This document shows positions 23,655 through 35,215 of a stretch of 64,000 bases of DNA, one piece after another (within the stretch, counting starts at the first letter, position 1; each line of letters starts with the position of its first letter). Location of the stretch: assembly GCA_021397835.1 (NCBI GenBank), contig JAJFZO010000034.1:188501-252500 (forward strand), given 5' to 3'. The position numbers were made by a program, and so were the translations under genes. The notes under the pieces were generated by a model. The model was not told the DNA's origin and made no database searches. It worked only from the letters and a program-made list of their open reading frames with translations. Source of the stretch: Moringa oleifera. Lineage: Eukaryota; Streptophyta; Magnoliopsida; Brassicales; Moringaceae.

Positions 23655-25580
23655 ATGCCGGAGAAAGGAGTGGGCCCATCACCCAATCAATGGATGGTTT
23701 TGAAGTCGAGTCCTTTGCATCAATGGAGGTTTGGGGTACTTACGCTTCTGGTCTTCGTCGGCATGGCCGTTGTTTGGAGCATTGATGGGTGCACCATAAG
23801 TAGTTTCCTTGAAGCTTGGAGGTTAAAGCAAGATTTTAGGTCCGTCAAAGTTAACTTTTCCGCTGATATCAGGGAAATCCCACGCCAAAATCTCAATGTA
23901 AACATCACCAATCTCACAGATTCTGCCATAAACACTACCGGGAGTCCTGTTATTTCTACCCAAAATCAAACCAGTCACTCTGTAAACATCGCCAATCTCC
24001 CAGGTTCCGCCATAAACTCCACCCGGAGTCCAGTTATTTCTACCCAAAATCAAACCGATGTGAGCAGCTTTGCTTCCAAAAGCTTAGCTAAGTCTGTTTC
24101 TGCGGAGAATTCAAGTGAATGGGATAAGGAAAAACCATCAACGTATTTCAGGTGGATATCAGCTGAACTGGAGCCTAATTTCACGGCGAATCTTCTGACG
24201 AGATGGTTGGCTCCGGGAGGAGAGCCGTGTAAAGATTCTAGGACAGTTGAGATTGCTATTCCTGATTTAGACGGTAGGAATATGGTGGAGTTACCAGCTG
24301 GTGAGATCCACGAATTTGGTTTCCAAGCACGGGATGAGTCTGGGAATTTTGTTTGCTTAGGAGGGGATTATTTTGAGACCGATCTTTCAGGGGAGAAATG
24401 GAAATCAAGGCCTCCTGTGAAGGATTTTGGAAACGGGTCCTACTCGATTTCCCTTCAGGTCCATCCCGATTTTGCTGGTGAGTACTGTCTCACTGTGAGT
24501 TTGCTCTTTCGGCACTTCCAGGGTCTTAAGTTTTCACCTCCCCGGTTTGCTTTCAATAAAGAATTACGTCGCATTGCAATCAAGTTTTATAGAGATAAAG
24601 CTAGATTACCCGACCTGCAAATTTGTAAACAATCTGATTTCACTAGAGATGTTTGGTCTGGGAGGTGGACACGGCATGGGAAGAATGATCATTGCGGAAT
24701 TAGCAATGATGGAAGATACCGGTGCCTAGCTCCTTATTTTCCATGCCATAGTCCTTGGTGCAATGGTTCATTAGGCCTGTTGGAGAGTAATGGTTGGGTG
24801 TACTCTAGTCATTGTTCATTTAAGATATTTGTAGCCGGTTCTGCTTGGGATTGCTTGAAGAACCGCTGGATTTTCTTCTGGGGTGATTCGAATCACGTTG
24901 ATTCGATAAGGAACATGCTCAATTTTGTTTTGGATTTGCCTGAAATACATTCTGTACCGAGAAGATTTGACATGAACTTTTCAAATCCAAAGGACCCTTC
25001 TCAGTCTGTGAGAATAACTAGCATCTTCAACGGTCATCCAAACGATACAAGAAATTACGAAGGGCTGGATTCTTTGAAGGATGAAGGGTTTCGAAATTTG
25101 TTAAAGAAGTACTTCTCCGAAGAGACTGTCCCAGACTCGGTGATCATGAACTCTGGTTTACATGACGGTGTTCATTTTTCCAACATAAGGGCATTCACAA
25201 AAGCAGCAGAGAATGCTGCATTGTTCTGGAAAGAAGTCATGGGGTTGGTAAGGCAGAGAGGATTAGTGGCACCTAAAGTTATTTACCGAAACACAATAGC
25301 AACTGGTGGGTATGCAAGGACACTTCAATTCAATCCTAGTAAAATGGAGGCATTCAATGGGGTATTCTTGGATAAACTGAGACAGGCAGGGCTGGTTTCT
25401 GGCGTGATTGATAACTTCGATATGACTTTTCCATGGCATTTCGATAATCGCTGCAACGATGGCGTCCATTATGGCAGAGCTCCAGCAAAGATGAAGTGGA
25501 GAGACGGAGAAATCGGGCACCAGTACTTCGTTGACCTGATGTTAGTTCATATTCTGCTTAATGTTCTATGTGCTAGATAG
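23655..25580 (+). CDS. Membrane-anchored NXPE-like / PC-esterase-like protein
   Basis: A single coding exon gives 641 residues from the ATG at 23655. Layout: cytosolic N-terminus; one transmembrane segment (about 26-42) fitting a type II Golgi anchor; a linker with two 28-residue tandem repeats (82-137) rich in N-x-T/S sites; a beta-rich Ig/filamin-like domain (about 165-290); and a Cys-rich C-terminal domain. The last has GDS (Ser412) and DGVHY (Asp602, His605), the spacing of SGNH/GDSL-type acyl esterases, plus NSGLHDGVHF around 500-508. This matches the neurexophilin-plus-PC-esterase plan of animal NXPE proteins and recalls plant TBL polysaccharide O-acetyltransferases. Activity and substrate are unknown; a wall or glycan acyl transfer/esterase role is inference. 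The Arabidopsis gene at the matching position (AT5G19060, from memory) carries a P450 label; no P450 heme motif is present here. Confidence 0.85.
   Translation: MPEKGVGPSPNQWMVLKSSPLHQWRFGVLTLLVFVGMAVVWSIDGCTISSFLEAWRLKQDFRSVKVNFSADIREIPRQNLNVNITNLTDSAINTTGSPVISTQNQTSHSVNIANLPGSAINSTRSPVISTQNQTDVSSFASKSLAKSVSAENSSEWDKEKPSTYFRWISAELEPNFTANLLTRWLAPGGEPCKDSRTVEIAIPDLDGRNMVELPAGEIHEFGFQARDESGNFVCLGGDYFETDLSGEKWKSRPPVKDFGNGSYSISLQVHPDFAGEYCLTVSLLFRHFQGLKFSPPRFAFNKELRRIAIKFYRDKARLPDLQICKQSDFTRDVWSGRWTRHGKNDHCGISNDGRYRCLAPYFPCHSPWCNGSLGLLESNGWVYSSHCSFKIFVAGSAWDCLKNRWIFFWGDSNHVDSIRNMLNFVLDLPEIHSVPRRFDMNFSNPKDPSQSVRITSIFNGHPNDTRNYEGLDSLKDEGFRNLLKKYFSEETVPDSVIMNSGLHDGVHFSNIRAFTKAAENAALFWKEVMGLVRQRGLVAPKVIYRNTIATGGYARTLQFNPSKMEAFNGVFLDKLRQAGLVSGVIDNFDMTFPWHFDNRCNDGVHYGRAPAKMKWRDGEIGHQYFVDLMLVHILLNVLCAR
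23898..24065 (+). repeat. 84-bp in-frame tandem duplication inside the NXPE-like gene
   Basis: Copy 1 starts at 23898 and copy 2 at 23982, a period of 84 bases or 28 codons. Both contain SPVISTQNQT and N-x-T/S sequons. The copies differ at a modest number of bases, so the duplication is not brand new. Confidence 0.92.
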
Positions 25581-28500
25581 GAACAAGGAAAGAACTTGGA
25601 GGAGAATGGAATATTCACAGAGAGTTCCTGGTAGAGCACCTGGAGAGAGAGTAGCATCCTTTACAGTTCAGAGTTTTGTGATTTTTGAGATGGTTTACCT
25701 GGTGCTTGGAGGCAAAATTATGAGCACGAGCAGCTGAGTCCCATAAATTGGCATATTCTTTCTTTAGTATATTAGCATTCTTTATTTGTTTATAAATATC
25801 TTACCACATAAGATTTGAGATAGATCCAGCTCCTAGGCTTTTGCATATAGATTAATAAATTTTTGAGAGGACAGAAATGTTAATGTTGAATATTATAAGA
25901 CAGCACGGCTGCTGCATTCTTTTGGTAGACTGCACTGGTTGGCATGGTCTATTGTTTCTGCAGTGTAATTTGTAGGCGAAAAGCTGTTCCCGGGTTATAT
26001 TTTTCTTTGGTTTCTGAACACAGAAATGAAGTACCATCTTCCATATTTAGGCTAATTGTTGTCTATGTATATATGAAACTTCTTGATATGTTATAGATTT
26101 TAAAAATTTAATTGATGGAATTTGCGCATAGATTTGCTGCAGAATCTGAGGAGTCTTTTGTTTGCTCTTCTTTTTAAGCTAAGCTTTTGAAAAGCATTGT
26201 TGAAAAAGCCGTAGAATCCAATCCAACTTTTGGAACCAGAAGAATTGTCAAAAGGAGTAAAATAGAATTGTTGTTTGTTCTCCATGTTTCTACCATCCAT
26301 CTTTCCAGGAAAGTGGCCTGCCGTCTTTGTTGGGGGAAGTGAAAGTTTCACTTTCTTGAATGCATTAGTGGTAAAGAAGCTAAAGGATGTTTTCATGCTG
26401 GTCTTGCTCTGATCATTGCCTGATATCTTTATCTGAGAACATAATCATAATCATGTTGAGTTTGATCCCACCAGACCAGCATAACTGTAGCATGTTTGCT
26501 GTTAACTTAGCTCCTTCGGCTGATGATGGAAAGGTTGACTAGCCTTCGCAACTGGGCATGCATGAGCTCAATCTGGGCTGACCCTGTAGTGGCCACTACG
26601 TGAAATACTCAGTTCAGTTAAGAATTAAGTGGGTGCATTTGGTCTGTTCTTCTATTTTGGGTTTAGTCAGTACCCACATATAAAAGCCCATGTTTCTTTT
26701 ATTGGGTTGAAAATTTCACACTAATTGGTTTCACGTTCACGGATTAATTATGCCAATTAAGTTTTATATTTACTATATTTACCATGTCAGGTCATGACCT
26801 GGCTTGCAGTCTGGTCTGATTAGTTTTTGCTCAGTTGGCTTAATAATTGGATTGGGTAAGATCATTCCATTTAGAAGTGGTTAAATTTTGAGTTAATGAG
26901 TCGAGTTTGTTTGGTTAGTTAAATTTAAACTAATTAATTTGATAAAGCAAATTTTATAAATATAAAAATTTATGGATAAATACATTTAATAATATATTTT
27001 TTAATTTTTATCAGTTTTTAATGTATATATTAAATATATATAATATAAAATTATATTTGTATTTTATATATTACGTTAAATTTTTAGGTAAATATTCATA
27101 AAAATTCTTAAGTATAATCTGAGTTATAACTTAAATTTTATTATTCAAAAAGTGATAATCTTTAATCTTTCATTAATGACGTTCAAAACCAACTTTAAGT
27201 TAAGGGTAATATTTTTTTATTATTTTTTTAAATGAGACTATAAATTGAATTCTTGTTTTTTTTTTTTTTGGTATGATAGTTTTCATCTTCAAAAGCATTT
27301 TTATTTTTAAGCTTTTTTTTAACAAATTAATGGTAAGAAATGAGCTTGATACTACTTTTAATAATCCATTACTCGTTTGGAAGAATTTGATCGATGAAAA
27401 ACATTATAGAACATTTATCTTAATTTTTTAAAAAAATTATCAAATTTTAGTATATCATCATATTAAAAAATAAGATTATATATAAGAATTGATTTTTAAT
27501 ATTAAACGAAAAAAATGGATTAAGTTTATTAAATATTTAATATTTAAAAAGTTTTAAAATTTTAATTTGATAAAATTTTGAATATTTTTTATTACTATGT
27601 ATTTTACATAATATTTATTTATTTATATTAATTTTAAAAAATAATAAATATTGTATAAAATTGATTAAACTGACTTATGTATATATTTTGTTTAAATTTA
27701 CTAAATTAGTTAATATAAAATCTATGTGGTTTAATGGGTTAAATTTGAGTAAACGACAGACCTCATAATTTTAAACAAATCCACTCAATGTGACAAATTG
27801 ATTTTATGAATTTATCAAACTTTATTTTGGGTTGAGCTTATCGTAAATTTTGTAAATTTAAATATTAATAAGATAAGTAATTTTTAATATTTGAGTATTT
27901 TTTTGAAAAATAATTTATTGGAGAAGGTATTATCTTTCTATTATTGATGAACATTCTCTGTGAGTGTTCAATAATGCCAAGAAAATTGAATGAATCTTAG
28001 ATAGTGACACAAAAGAGAAACTGCTAGGAAGTTGAGTTTTTCTTTTTTTATACCGTTTTGGCGTTACTATCTTGATATCAATGTTAATATGTCTCATTCA
28101 AATGCAAAATAGTTTTACGAGATTGCCATGGATTCAGGCTTTGAATTTTATTTTTATTTTTAAAAATAATTTTACTTTACTTCTTAGAGGCATGGACAAA
28201 CTTCTCAATTAATTCTGTAAAATAAAAATAAAATTTTATTTAAATAATATAAAATATTTGTTTTTTTTTTTTTTTAAATAAGAGAGTACATGAGGTGAAA
28301 AAAGATCATATGCTCATGCTTTATGCAAAGGAGGGAAAAAAAAAAAAAGGTGCGTAGCATTAGCATAACTGATACGGTTCACACTGTACCCGTTTCCAAT
28401 TTGGGGTTTTCTTACACGTCATCGGAGAGATCGGATAAATATTAAATCGCTGTTATTTTTGCTTTCTAGGGAAGACAAAAGCAAATGAAACGTTAATTAA

Positions 28501-29263
28501 ACTAAACAATAAATAAAAAAAAAAATTGAATTATACTTTATTTACTTTAATTTGAATTAATTATTCTAATCAGATTTAATTTACATTTTACTAAAATATT
28601 TAAATTAAAAGTTTTATATAATAATTTTTGATTTAAAGCATTCAAATTATTTTTATAAATCATTTAGTTTTTTGAATAGTAAAATATTTTTTAAAATAAA
28701 ATATTTATAAAAAACTAAATTATAAGTTATTTTATTTTAATTAATTAATTTATTTGAAGTTAAAATTTATTGAAATTATTTTTGATATATTTGAATCATA
28801 AAAATATTTAATTAATTTAGAGTAAAATTTAATTTATATTAATAAATAATTTAAATTAGTTAAAGTTTGAAAATTTTGAATTAAAAAATATGTCGATTTT
28901 ATTTTATTTTTTATATTTACCTTAAATTAAATAATTAACCCATGATTAACCTTGTTCTTCATCGACAGGCACCATCGAATTCTATATCATTTTAATTGCG
29001 ATGCAAAATCCCACTTCTTAGATAGCCTCTACCCTGGAAGAACCCCGTGACGGTGAGATCCTTTTTGAGTATTGTTGATGAGCTCAAGGAAGGCAACGCT
29101 GACATCTAGACAATCTGCATTGTTTTTAATGTGGGCTGCGCTGCTGTGTTAGACGAAAAATCTGGCAACCGTGGAGGGGTTGAGGGCTCGCTTGTCCTTG
29201 AAGCAAGCAATATCAGAGATCGACCAGGAAGAGGAGTGCAGGCCTTGGCGCCGGAGGTTGTCT
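25581..29263. other. Intergenic; 3' flank, AT-rich repeats, then promoter/5'UTR of the VTT gene
   Basis: 25581-25860 is probable 3'UTR. 26100-26700 is of mixed composition without a recognised frame. 26900-27900 and 28500-28950 are AT-rich decayed repeats. 28950-29263 is GC-richer and is the probable promoter and 5'UTR of the VTT gene. The minus frame at 26100-26396 has no domain. Confidence 0.5.
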
Positions 29264-32200
29264 ATGGCGTTCACCTGGGGTTCTGCTCTCAGGATTTCTC
29301 TTCTCCTTCTACTTCTGGCCGCTGTTATATTCGCTTGTTTTACTCTTCCTGTCGAGAAGGTCCATTTTTCCCCTCCCCAGGTTCCTTGTTATTCCGTTTT
29401 TTTTTTTTTTCTTCTGGATATGGATAAAGTTTCTAATTTTTATAGTTTCTTGGAGATGGCTTTTCGTGTCTTTGTGGTCAATCTCAAAAATTTGATTGCG
29501 GGTCTGGACCGATGTTGTTTTCTACATGGCCTTTTTGTGTCTTTCCTTTGTTCTTGCTTAGGATCCAATTGAAGATTGATGTCTTGATGATTGTTCTTTG
29601 AGTTTCAGATAATTTGTGGAACGTTCTTGATGATTGCATTACAAAAATCACTGCATTGTAAGAGATTTTTGAAGTCAAAGAGGGAAAAGGACCCTTCATC
29701 ACAAGCTAAAATTCACTAAAATTAAGCACAATTATGTACTTAATTTGATCCTCGAAGTGGTATGGCTGGGTATTGGTAGCCTAACCTCTTAATTTTAAGC
29801 CCTATTTACAGATTTTATCACTTCATAGCAGAGTGCTAAGATGTTGTTATGTCGTCATTGCCTTGCCATCTGATTTGATAAGACACAAAATAGTGTAGCA
29901 TGTATCTAATTCATGGCTTAGTTTTTGGTTTTGTTAGCTGCAGCAAAAGGTTCTCTTTTGGATCACTTTGTTGGGTTTCTAGTTTTTCACTCTTACAGAT
30001 TTTGATTTAAATTACTCCTTCCTTCAGATTTTGATTTAATTTACTCCTTCCTGCAGATTTTGAAGGACTTCTTGTTATGGGTTGAAACGGATCTAGGGCC
30101 ATGGGGTCCATTTGTGCTGTAAGTAATGTTCATCCTTCCTCTGGTTTGGTGGTATAACGTCACCAAATCTTATTTTTGTTGTTATCATCATGTTGGGGGA
30201 TAATGTTCAGCCTACTCTTTTTGCATGTCAAGCGGTAAACTTCTCTATTTGAAAAGCTTATTTATCAGCTCTTCAGTGAAGAGATTAAGTATTTGCCAAC
30301 GATTTGCGGCTCTGTATGGCACTGGATTGGTTTTTGAAATGATGCTAAGAAGTTTGAATTTCTTCATCTTAGAACTCATATTTTTCTGGATTTTATGCAG
30401 GGCTATTGCATACATCCCCCTGACTGTCTTGGCAGTTCCAGCTTCCGTGCTTACTGTAAGTGCAATATTTTCATTGTTATTCTTTGGCTAAATTTACTTT
30501 GATTATGATAATCGTAAGGACAATGTACTCTTGTATTTTTGTGTTTTCATATGGAGATTTTTTTTTTCCTGAATTTGTTTTGTCGGTAATGATAATCCAC
30601 ATTCCTGATTGCTGCTTCTTAACTCTTGATAGCTCGGGGTGTCAAACACTTTAATCCATATTTTCCACCATAGTGAAAAAGAATCCACCAATATTTACTT
30701 TACTGTTTATGGGAATGATAATCCATATTACTGATTGCTAGCTTCTTAACTCTTGATAGCTTGGGTGTCAAATGCTTTAATCCAAATTTTCAACTAAAAA
30801 AAGGTACATCCTGTAGTACTGTTGTCTTGTTCATTGTTCTACTAAATTAATAATCTTTGATCTAATGCAGACAAAATGGAAGTTTAATAATTTTGGTAAA
30901 CATTTCTAGTATAGACATATCTCCCAGATTGTGCAGACATTTCTATCTTTGTGTGTAAGCTGGAAAGAACTACTCTGCTTTCTCACATTTTTGTGGTCAA
31001 CTACTGAATTGAAAAGGGGGGAAAAAAACCATGAAGTTTAGTTAAATCATGTGAACAACCTAATAAGAAAAGAATCCTATCTAGACTCTTGAAAATCATT
31101 GCACCCACTGAGATAGTATAGTAAATCTGAGTTCTGGTTCACCAAAAAGACTGGTTAATATTATCGGTGTCAAGGTGCTCTCTAGCTTCTTTTCCCGGTT
31201 ATGTATCTAGTAAATGTAATCAAATTATATTAGTTAACTTCATACTTTGCTGCAGTTGTTTGCTGTTTCGAATCTTCTTCATTTGTAAAAGTCCCATTGC
31301 TTGTTGTCCAATGTGGACAACGTGGACCGTGAGATGATGTGATTGATGTGCATAGGAAAGAAGGACAGGGTTATTTTGGTGATCCATCTGCTGGATGAGT
31401 AACCAATGCCCATCTTCAATTTATTTATCCCCTATGCAGTCTCATGCTCTGTGGGGCTTGCTGCCAATTGCATTACTAGACAACTGCCTCTCACAGAACT
31501 TTCAAATAAAGAATGGAATGTATGAAGGAATCATACAAAATCCACTCTCATGTTTTTGTGGTCTTCCTCTTTCAGCTTGGTGGTGGTTATCTTTTTGGGT
31601 TGCCTGTGGGCTTTGTTGCTGACTCTATTGGTGCTACTATTGGTGCTGGAGCAGCTTTTCTTCTTGGGCGCACAGTAAGTTTGAACATTTATAGTGGTAG
31701 AGTAACCGTTTTTCCACAGAGTGCCCTTTTAATTTATTTTATCACTGATTGATAATGTATCTTGCCTTGCTGTATGGTATATTTCTTATCTTTAACAGTC
31801 ATAATTGCTTCTGTTTATCATTGTATGCCAAATTTATTAAGTCATTTTCAGTTATGTTTTTGTTGTTTGTTGATTATATTTATATATATCTATATCTTAT
31901 TATGGTCTCCTTTAACAGATTGGGAAATCTTATGTTGTTTCCAAGTTGAAGGATTATCCGCAGTTCTGGTCAGTTGCGATTGCAATAAAGAAATCTGGTT
32001 TCAAGGTCTGTATGCTTCACGTTTGATGTTCTCTAACTGCACATTTATTTGTTCACTTGATATGTACGTTATTTTGTTCATCTAAGTCATAGTGTAATGT
32101 AAACAGAGAATAGCTGGGGAAAACGACTGAAACTCTGAGGCAAGCAGCGGAATTCTTTTAACTGTAATATTTTAGATGCACTGGGGAATTCAACCTTAGA

Positions 32201-35200
32201 ATTACATTTATCACTTACCTTTAGGTGTAATTGAAAGATGAGTATGAACTAGTGATGCATTCACTGGGTTAAAAATCATTGCGGTGAACCTTGGGGTTCA
32301 GCCCACTAGTAAGCAAGCGTTGATTTGTAGGCCAGGTCTAAGACACTGAGCTTGTTTCTGCTCGTTATATTTAGGTCCCATGGATTAATCATTTGGGCTT
32401 CAAGCTCCCCATTGATTTGTCACGGTGGAGTGGTGGAAGGAATTCAGCGGATACTATGGTTATCAAGATATATATATATATATCATTACAATGAAGACCT
32501 AGAACTCTGCAAGTCTTTCAATTATTTTGTACTGTACCTTAGTTTAAATGGTGTTAGTACAGGAGCATGAGGTTGTAACATCCACAATTTAGATGTCAAC
32601 CTGTTGCACTCTAATGGTTTATTGAAACAATTTAGAAAATGTATAACATCCCATCCCAAGAAAGGAGACTGTTAGCTGGATACTGATTGAGAATTGGCAA
32701 TTTGTATAATAGTACTCTGACTGTCTAGAGTGCCACAGCATCCTGCTTTGACAGCGTCGTTTCTCCCCAAAAATAGAATTACAATTTGGTCAAAGGGCTG
32801 TTCTTAAACATATAGCAATATTTTTGATGAAAGGGGTGAGGATTACCAGAAATAGTGGCTTGTATATACCAATTTCTGGAATTTGGTTCTTCTAAGTTAT
32901 CTGCACAATTGTCATTTTGTTAAGAGATTGTTTTGTGCTTCTTCAGCTTATTGATTTTGATTCTTCCATTTTATCTGCACATTGTCATTATGTTAACAGA
33001 TTGTTTTGCTGCTTCGGCTTGTTCCATTGCTCCCATTCAACATGTTGAATTACCTTCTGTCCGTAACTCCTGTTCCAATTGGTGAATACATGCTGGCTTC
33101 ATGGTTAGGAATGATGGTATCTTCGTTCTGCTTTAAACTATTAGTGTTTGTAACTTAATCCAATAGTTCTTATGTGTTAACTATACATTTCAGTCACCTT
33201 CAATTTTAAGTATAAATTTGTCATTTGTTATCTCACAAAGAAAACATTCACTTTGCTCAGTATACTAACATAAATATGCTTGATGGTAAGCTCAGTCTTC
33301 ATTTGCAGCTTGCCCATGACTGTTCAGTGCTATATTTATTCTGAGCATGGCATGTAATTGCAATTGATGTTGTTATGCTTTTGTGCATAAGTCTCTGGTA
33401 CAGTATCAAAATTAAGCGATGTAAGTCCAAGTTTAGGTTCGAATTCCCTCAGGGCCAAGACCCCGAAGAGGATGGATCTCTCATCCGTTAGTTGGATATT
33501 TCTACTTGGATATCTCAATTATTAAAAAAAAGAAAAAAGAAAAAAGTTAAGTGTACATAACTAATGTGATCTGCCACTACTTATATCCAAATCAATGCCA
33601 TGATGGATGGGGAAGATGTCTTTAAGGTGTTAGGATAATGGAAGGAGGATATCTTGCTTGAAGATGTATGACGTTTTCTCATGTCAGTTCACATTGATGC
33701 TTTTTTTTAACAAGTTTTTTTATGTTGTAAATGTAATAAATACAGTACTTCGTGAATATTTTCATTGGGATTTAATATAATGTCCGGTCATGGTTTGTTG
33801 ATTTGAAGTTCCATATTGGTAGGCACCTGATCCTGGCTGCAGCCCAATATTATTATGCCAGTTAAACCTTGCCTGCATTAGCATTAAACTTATTTGGATG
33901 TTTGAGACATAGGGAAGTTGAGGTTTGTCATGATTATTTGTTTGTTGAACAGTTGTTGAATTGTTAGGAACAACCTTTACAAATTTCTCATCTAGAATCA
34001 GCTCATCAGCATATTCATGCATGGGTGGATGAAAGATTCCTAGTTAACGTGCTCTATGGGCCAGTTTGTGTGGTTATATAATGTGTCTAATACTGATTTC
34101 TGTTACAGCCGATAACACTTGCGTTAGTCTACGTTGGAACAACTCTGAAGGATCTTTCTGATGTGACACATGGGTGGAGTGAGTTTTCAACTTCTCGTTG
34201 GGTAAGACTTGGCGAATCTTTATATTTCATACTCACTCAAAGTTCTTCCAATCATTGATAAGCCTACCAAAATACATGCTCTGCAGAAATTAAAACTAGT
34301 GTCCTACCTTTGTGGAAGGAGACGTTCCACTGATGTCCTCCTTGATTACTGAATCCGGTTTGGTATATATGGATGGTTACTTCAAGCTTTTTATCATTTT
34401 CTGATGTACATGCATTCCTTCATTGTGGGTGCAGGCATTTCTCATAGTGAGCCTCGTTTTATCTGGTAAGTTTTAATTACTTCTACACCTATGCCAGTGA
34501 GGCAAAGATTTTCCTCTATTTTTCCCTTCTTTTTTGGGTGGGTTTGGCACTTTATTTTCACTTTTCTTTCCATGGCTGTGGTACCAAATGGGATGTGTTA
34601 ATCCTTCTTCACCTGTATCTATCCTCCAAGTGGTGAAGGTCGCTTTGGTCTTCGTGGTCTTTAGAAGAACCATTATGGGACTTTATATGAAATCCCACAT
34701 CGCACATTGGCACTGTACTTATGTTGCTTCATATATGGAGGACCAATGGTTCTCTGTTAATTTATTTTTGTTTTGAAATATTACCTTTTGGTAACTTAGA
34801 TGCCATATTGAAATGTATGTGGAACAAAGATCATCGACTTTCGACCATAAGATTTAGCATAAGATATGCAGAAGAAAATATTGTTTGAAATAGATAGAAA
34901 AGGAGGCCATTCTTAGTTTTGGATACCATATTCTGATATGTATATAAATCAAAAAAATGAATGTAAATATCTTAAAGCTTATTAGCAATCTTGAAAATGT
35001 TAAATGTTCATTCTGTTGTCTTGGATGCAGTGGTCTTAATGGTTTGTGTTACCAAAGTCGCCAAGAGAGCTTTGGAGAAAGCTTTGGCTGAAAATGAGGA
35101 TCTAGATGACAATGAAGCCTCACCACAATTGCCTATTCTGGCTGAGCCAGTACAGTATCTCAGCCAGCCTCTCATAGTCAAGATAGACATCCCCGATGAC

Positions 35201-35215
35201 AACCATGAAAAGTAG
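29264..35215 (+). CDS. VTT / SNARE-associated Golgi family (DedA/TVP38-like) membrane protein
   Basis: Nine exons: 29264-29359, 30057-30118, 30401-30455, 31576-31674, 31919-32005, 33000-33116, 34109-34201, 34435-34465 and 35031-35215, joining in frame to 274 residues. The ATG at 29264 starts MAFTWGSALRIS and a hydrophobic helix; the longer frame upstream begins with GTG and is not used. The VTT core includes IAYIPLTVLAVPASVL, LGGGYLFGLPVGF, GAGAAFLLGR, LRLVPLLPFNMLNYL, VTPVPIGEYMLASWLG and PITLALVYVGTTLKDL, with a helix FLIVSLVLSVVLMV before an acidic cytosolic tail. Relatives (TVP38, TMEM41B, DedA) are ER/Golgi or plasma-membrane proteins, several with lipid scramblase activity. The plant role is not shown here. 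From memory AT5G19070 is the same family, in the same position. Confidence 0.94.
29970..30056 (+). repeat. 29-bp tandem duplication of the exon 2 splice acceptor (VTT gene)
   Basis: Three acceptor-like AGs, each followed by ATTTTGA, end at 29998, 30027 and 30056, exactly 29 bases apart. Only the last gives the open frame; the upstream ones would add 29 or 58 bases with a shifted frame and stops. Confidence 0.9.
30588..30793 (+). repeat. Tandem duplication (period about 126 bp) in intron 3 of the VTT gene
   Basis: 30588-30666 and 30714-30793 share aatgataatcca, cttcttaactcttgatagct and tttaatcca in the same order with scattered differences. Confidence 0.88.
32887..33023 (+). repeat. Duplication of intron 5 end plus start of exon 6 (VTT gene)
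   Basis: 32887-32950 and 32961-33023 are about 74 bases apart and share ttatctgcaca, ttgtcat and attgttttg. The second copy contains the true acceptor (exon starts at 33000); the first keeps an AG before its attg at 32927. Confidence 0.85.
33395..33545 (+). mobile_element. Possible SINE-like insertion in intron 6 of the VTT gene
   Basis: A pol III B-box-like GGTTCGAATTCC at about 33437 is followed by a GC-richer body (cagggccaagaccccgaaga) and ends in an A-rich tail (about 33522-33547). This is the layout of plant SINEs. The A box and target-site duplications are not clear, so the call is tentative; it is not a foldable tRNA. Confidence 0.4.

Noticed and set aside
29131..29427. Longer or alternative frames around the VTT gene start
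   Set aside because: One frame starts with GTG and the other is in a different frame; the family N-terminus starts at ATG 29264.
33425..33460. tRNA gene suggested by the B-box-like sequence
   Set aside because: No cloverleaf and no convincing A box; treated as a SINE candidate.
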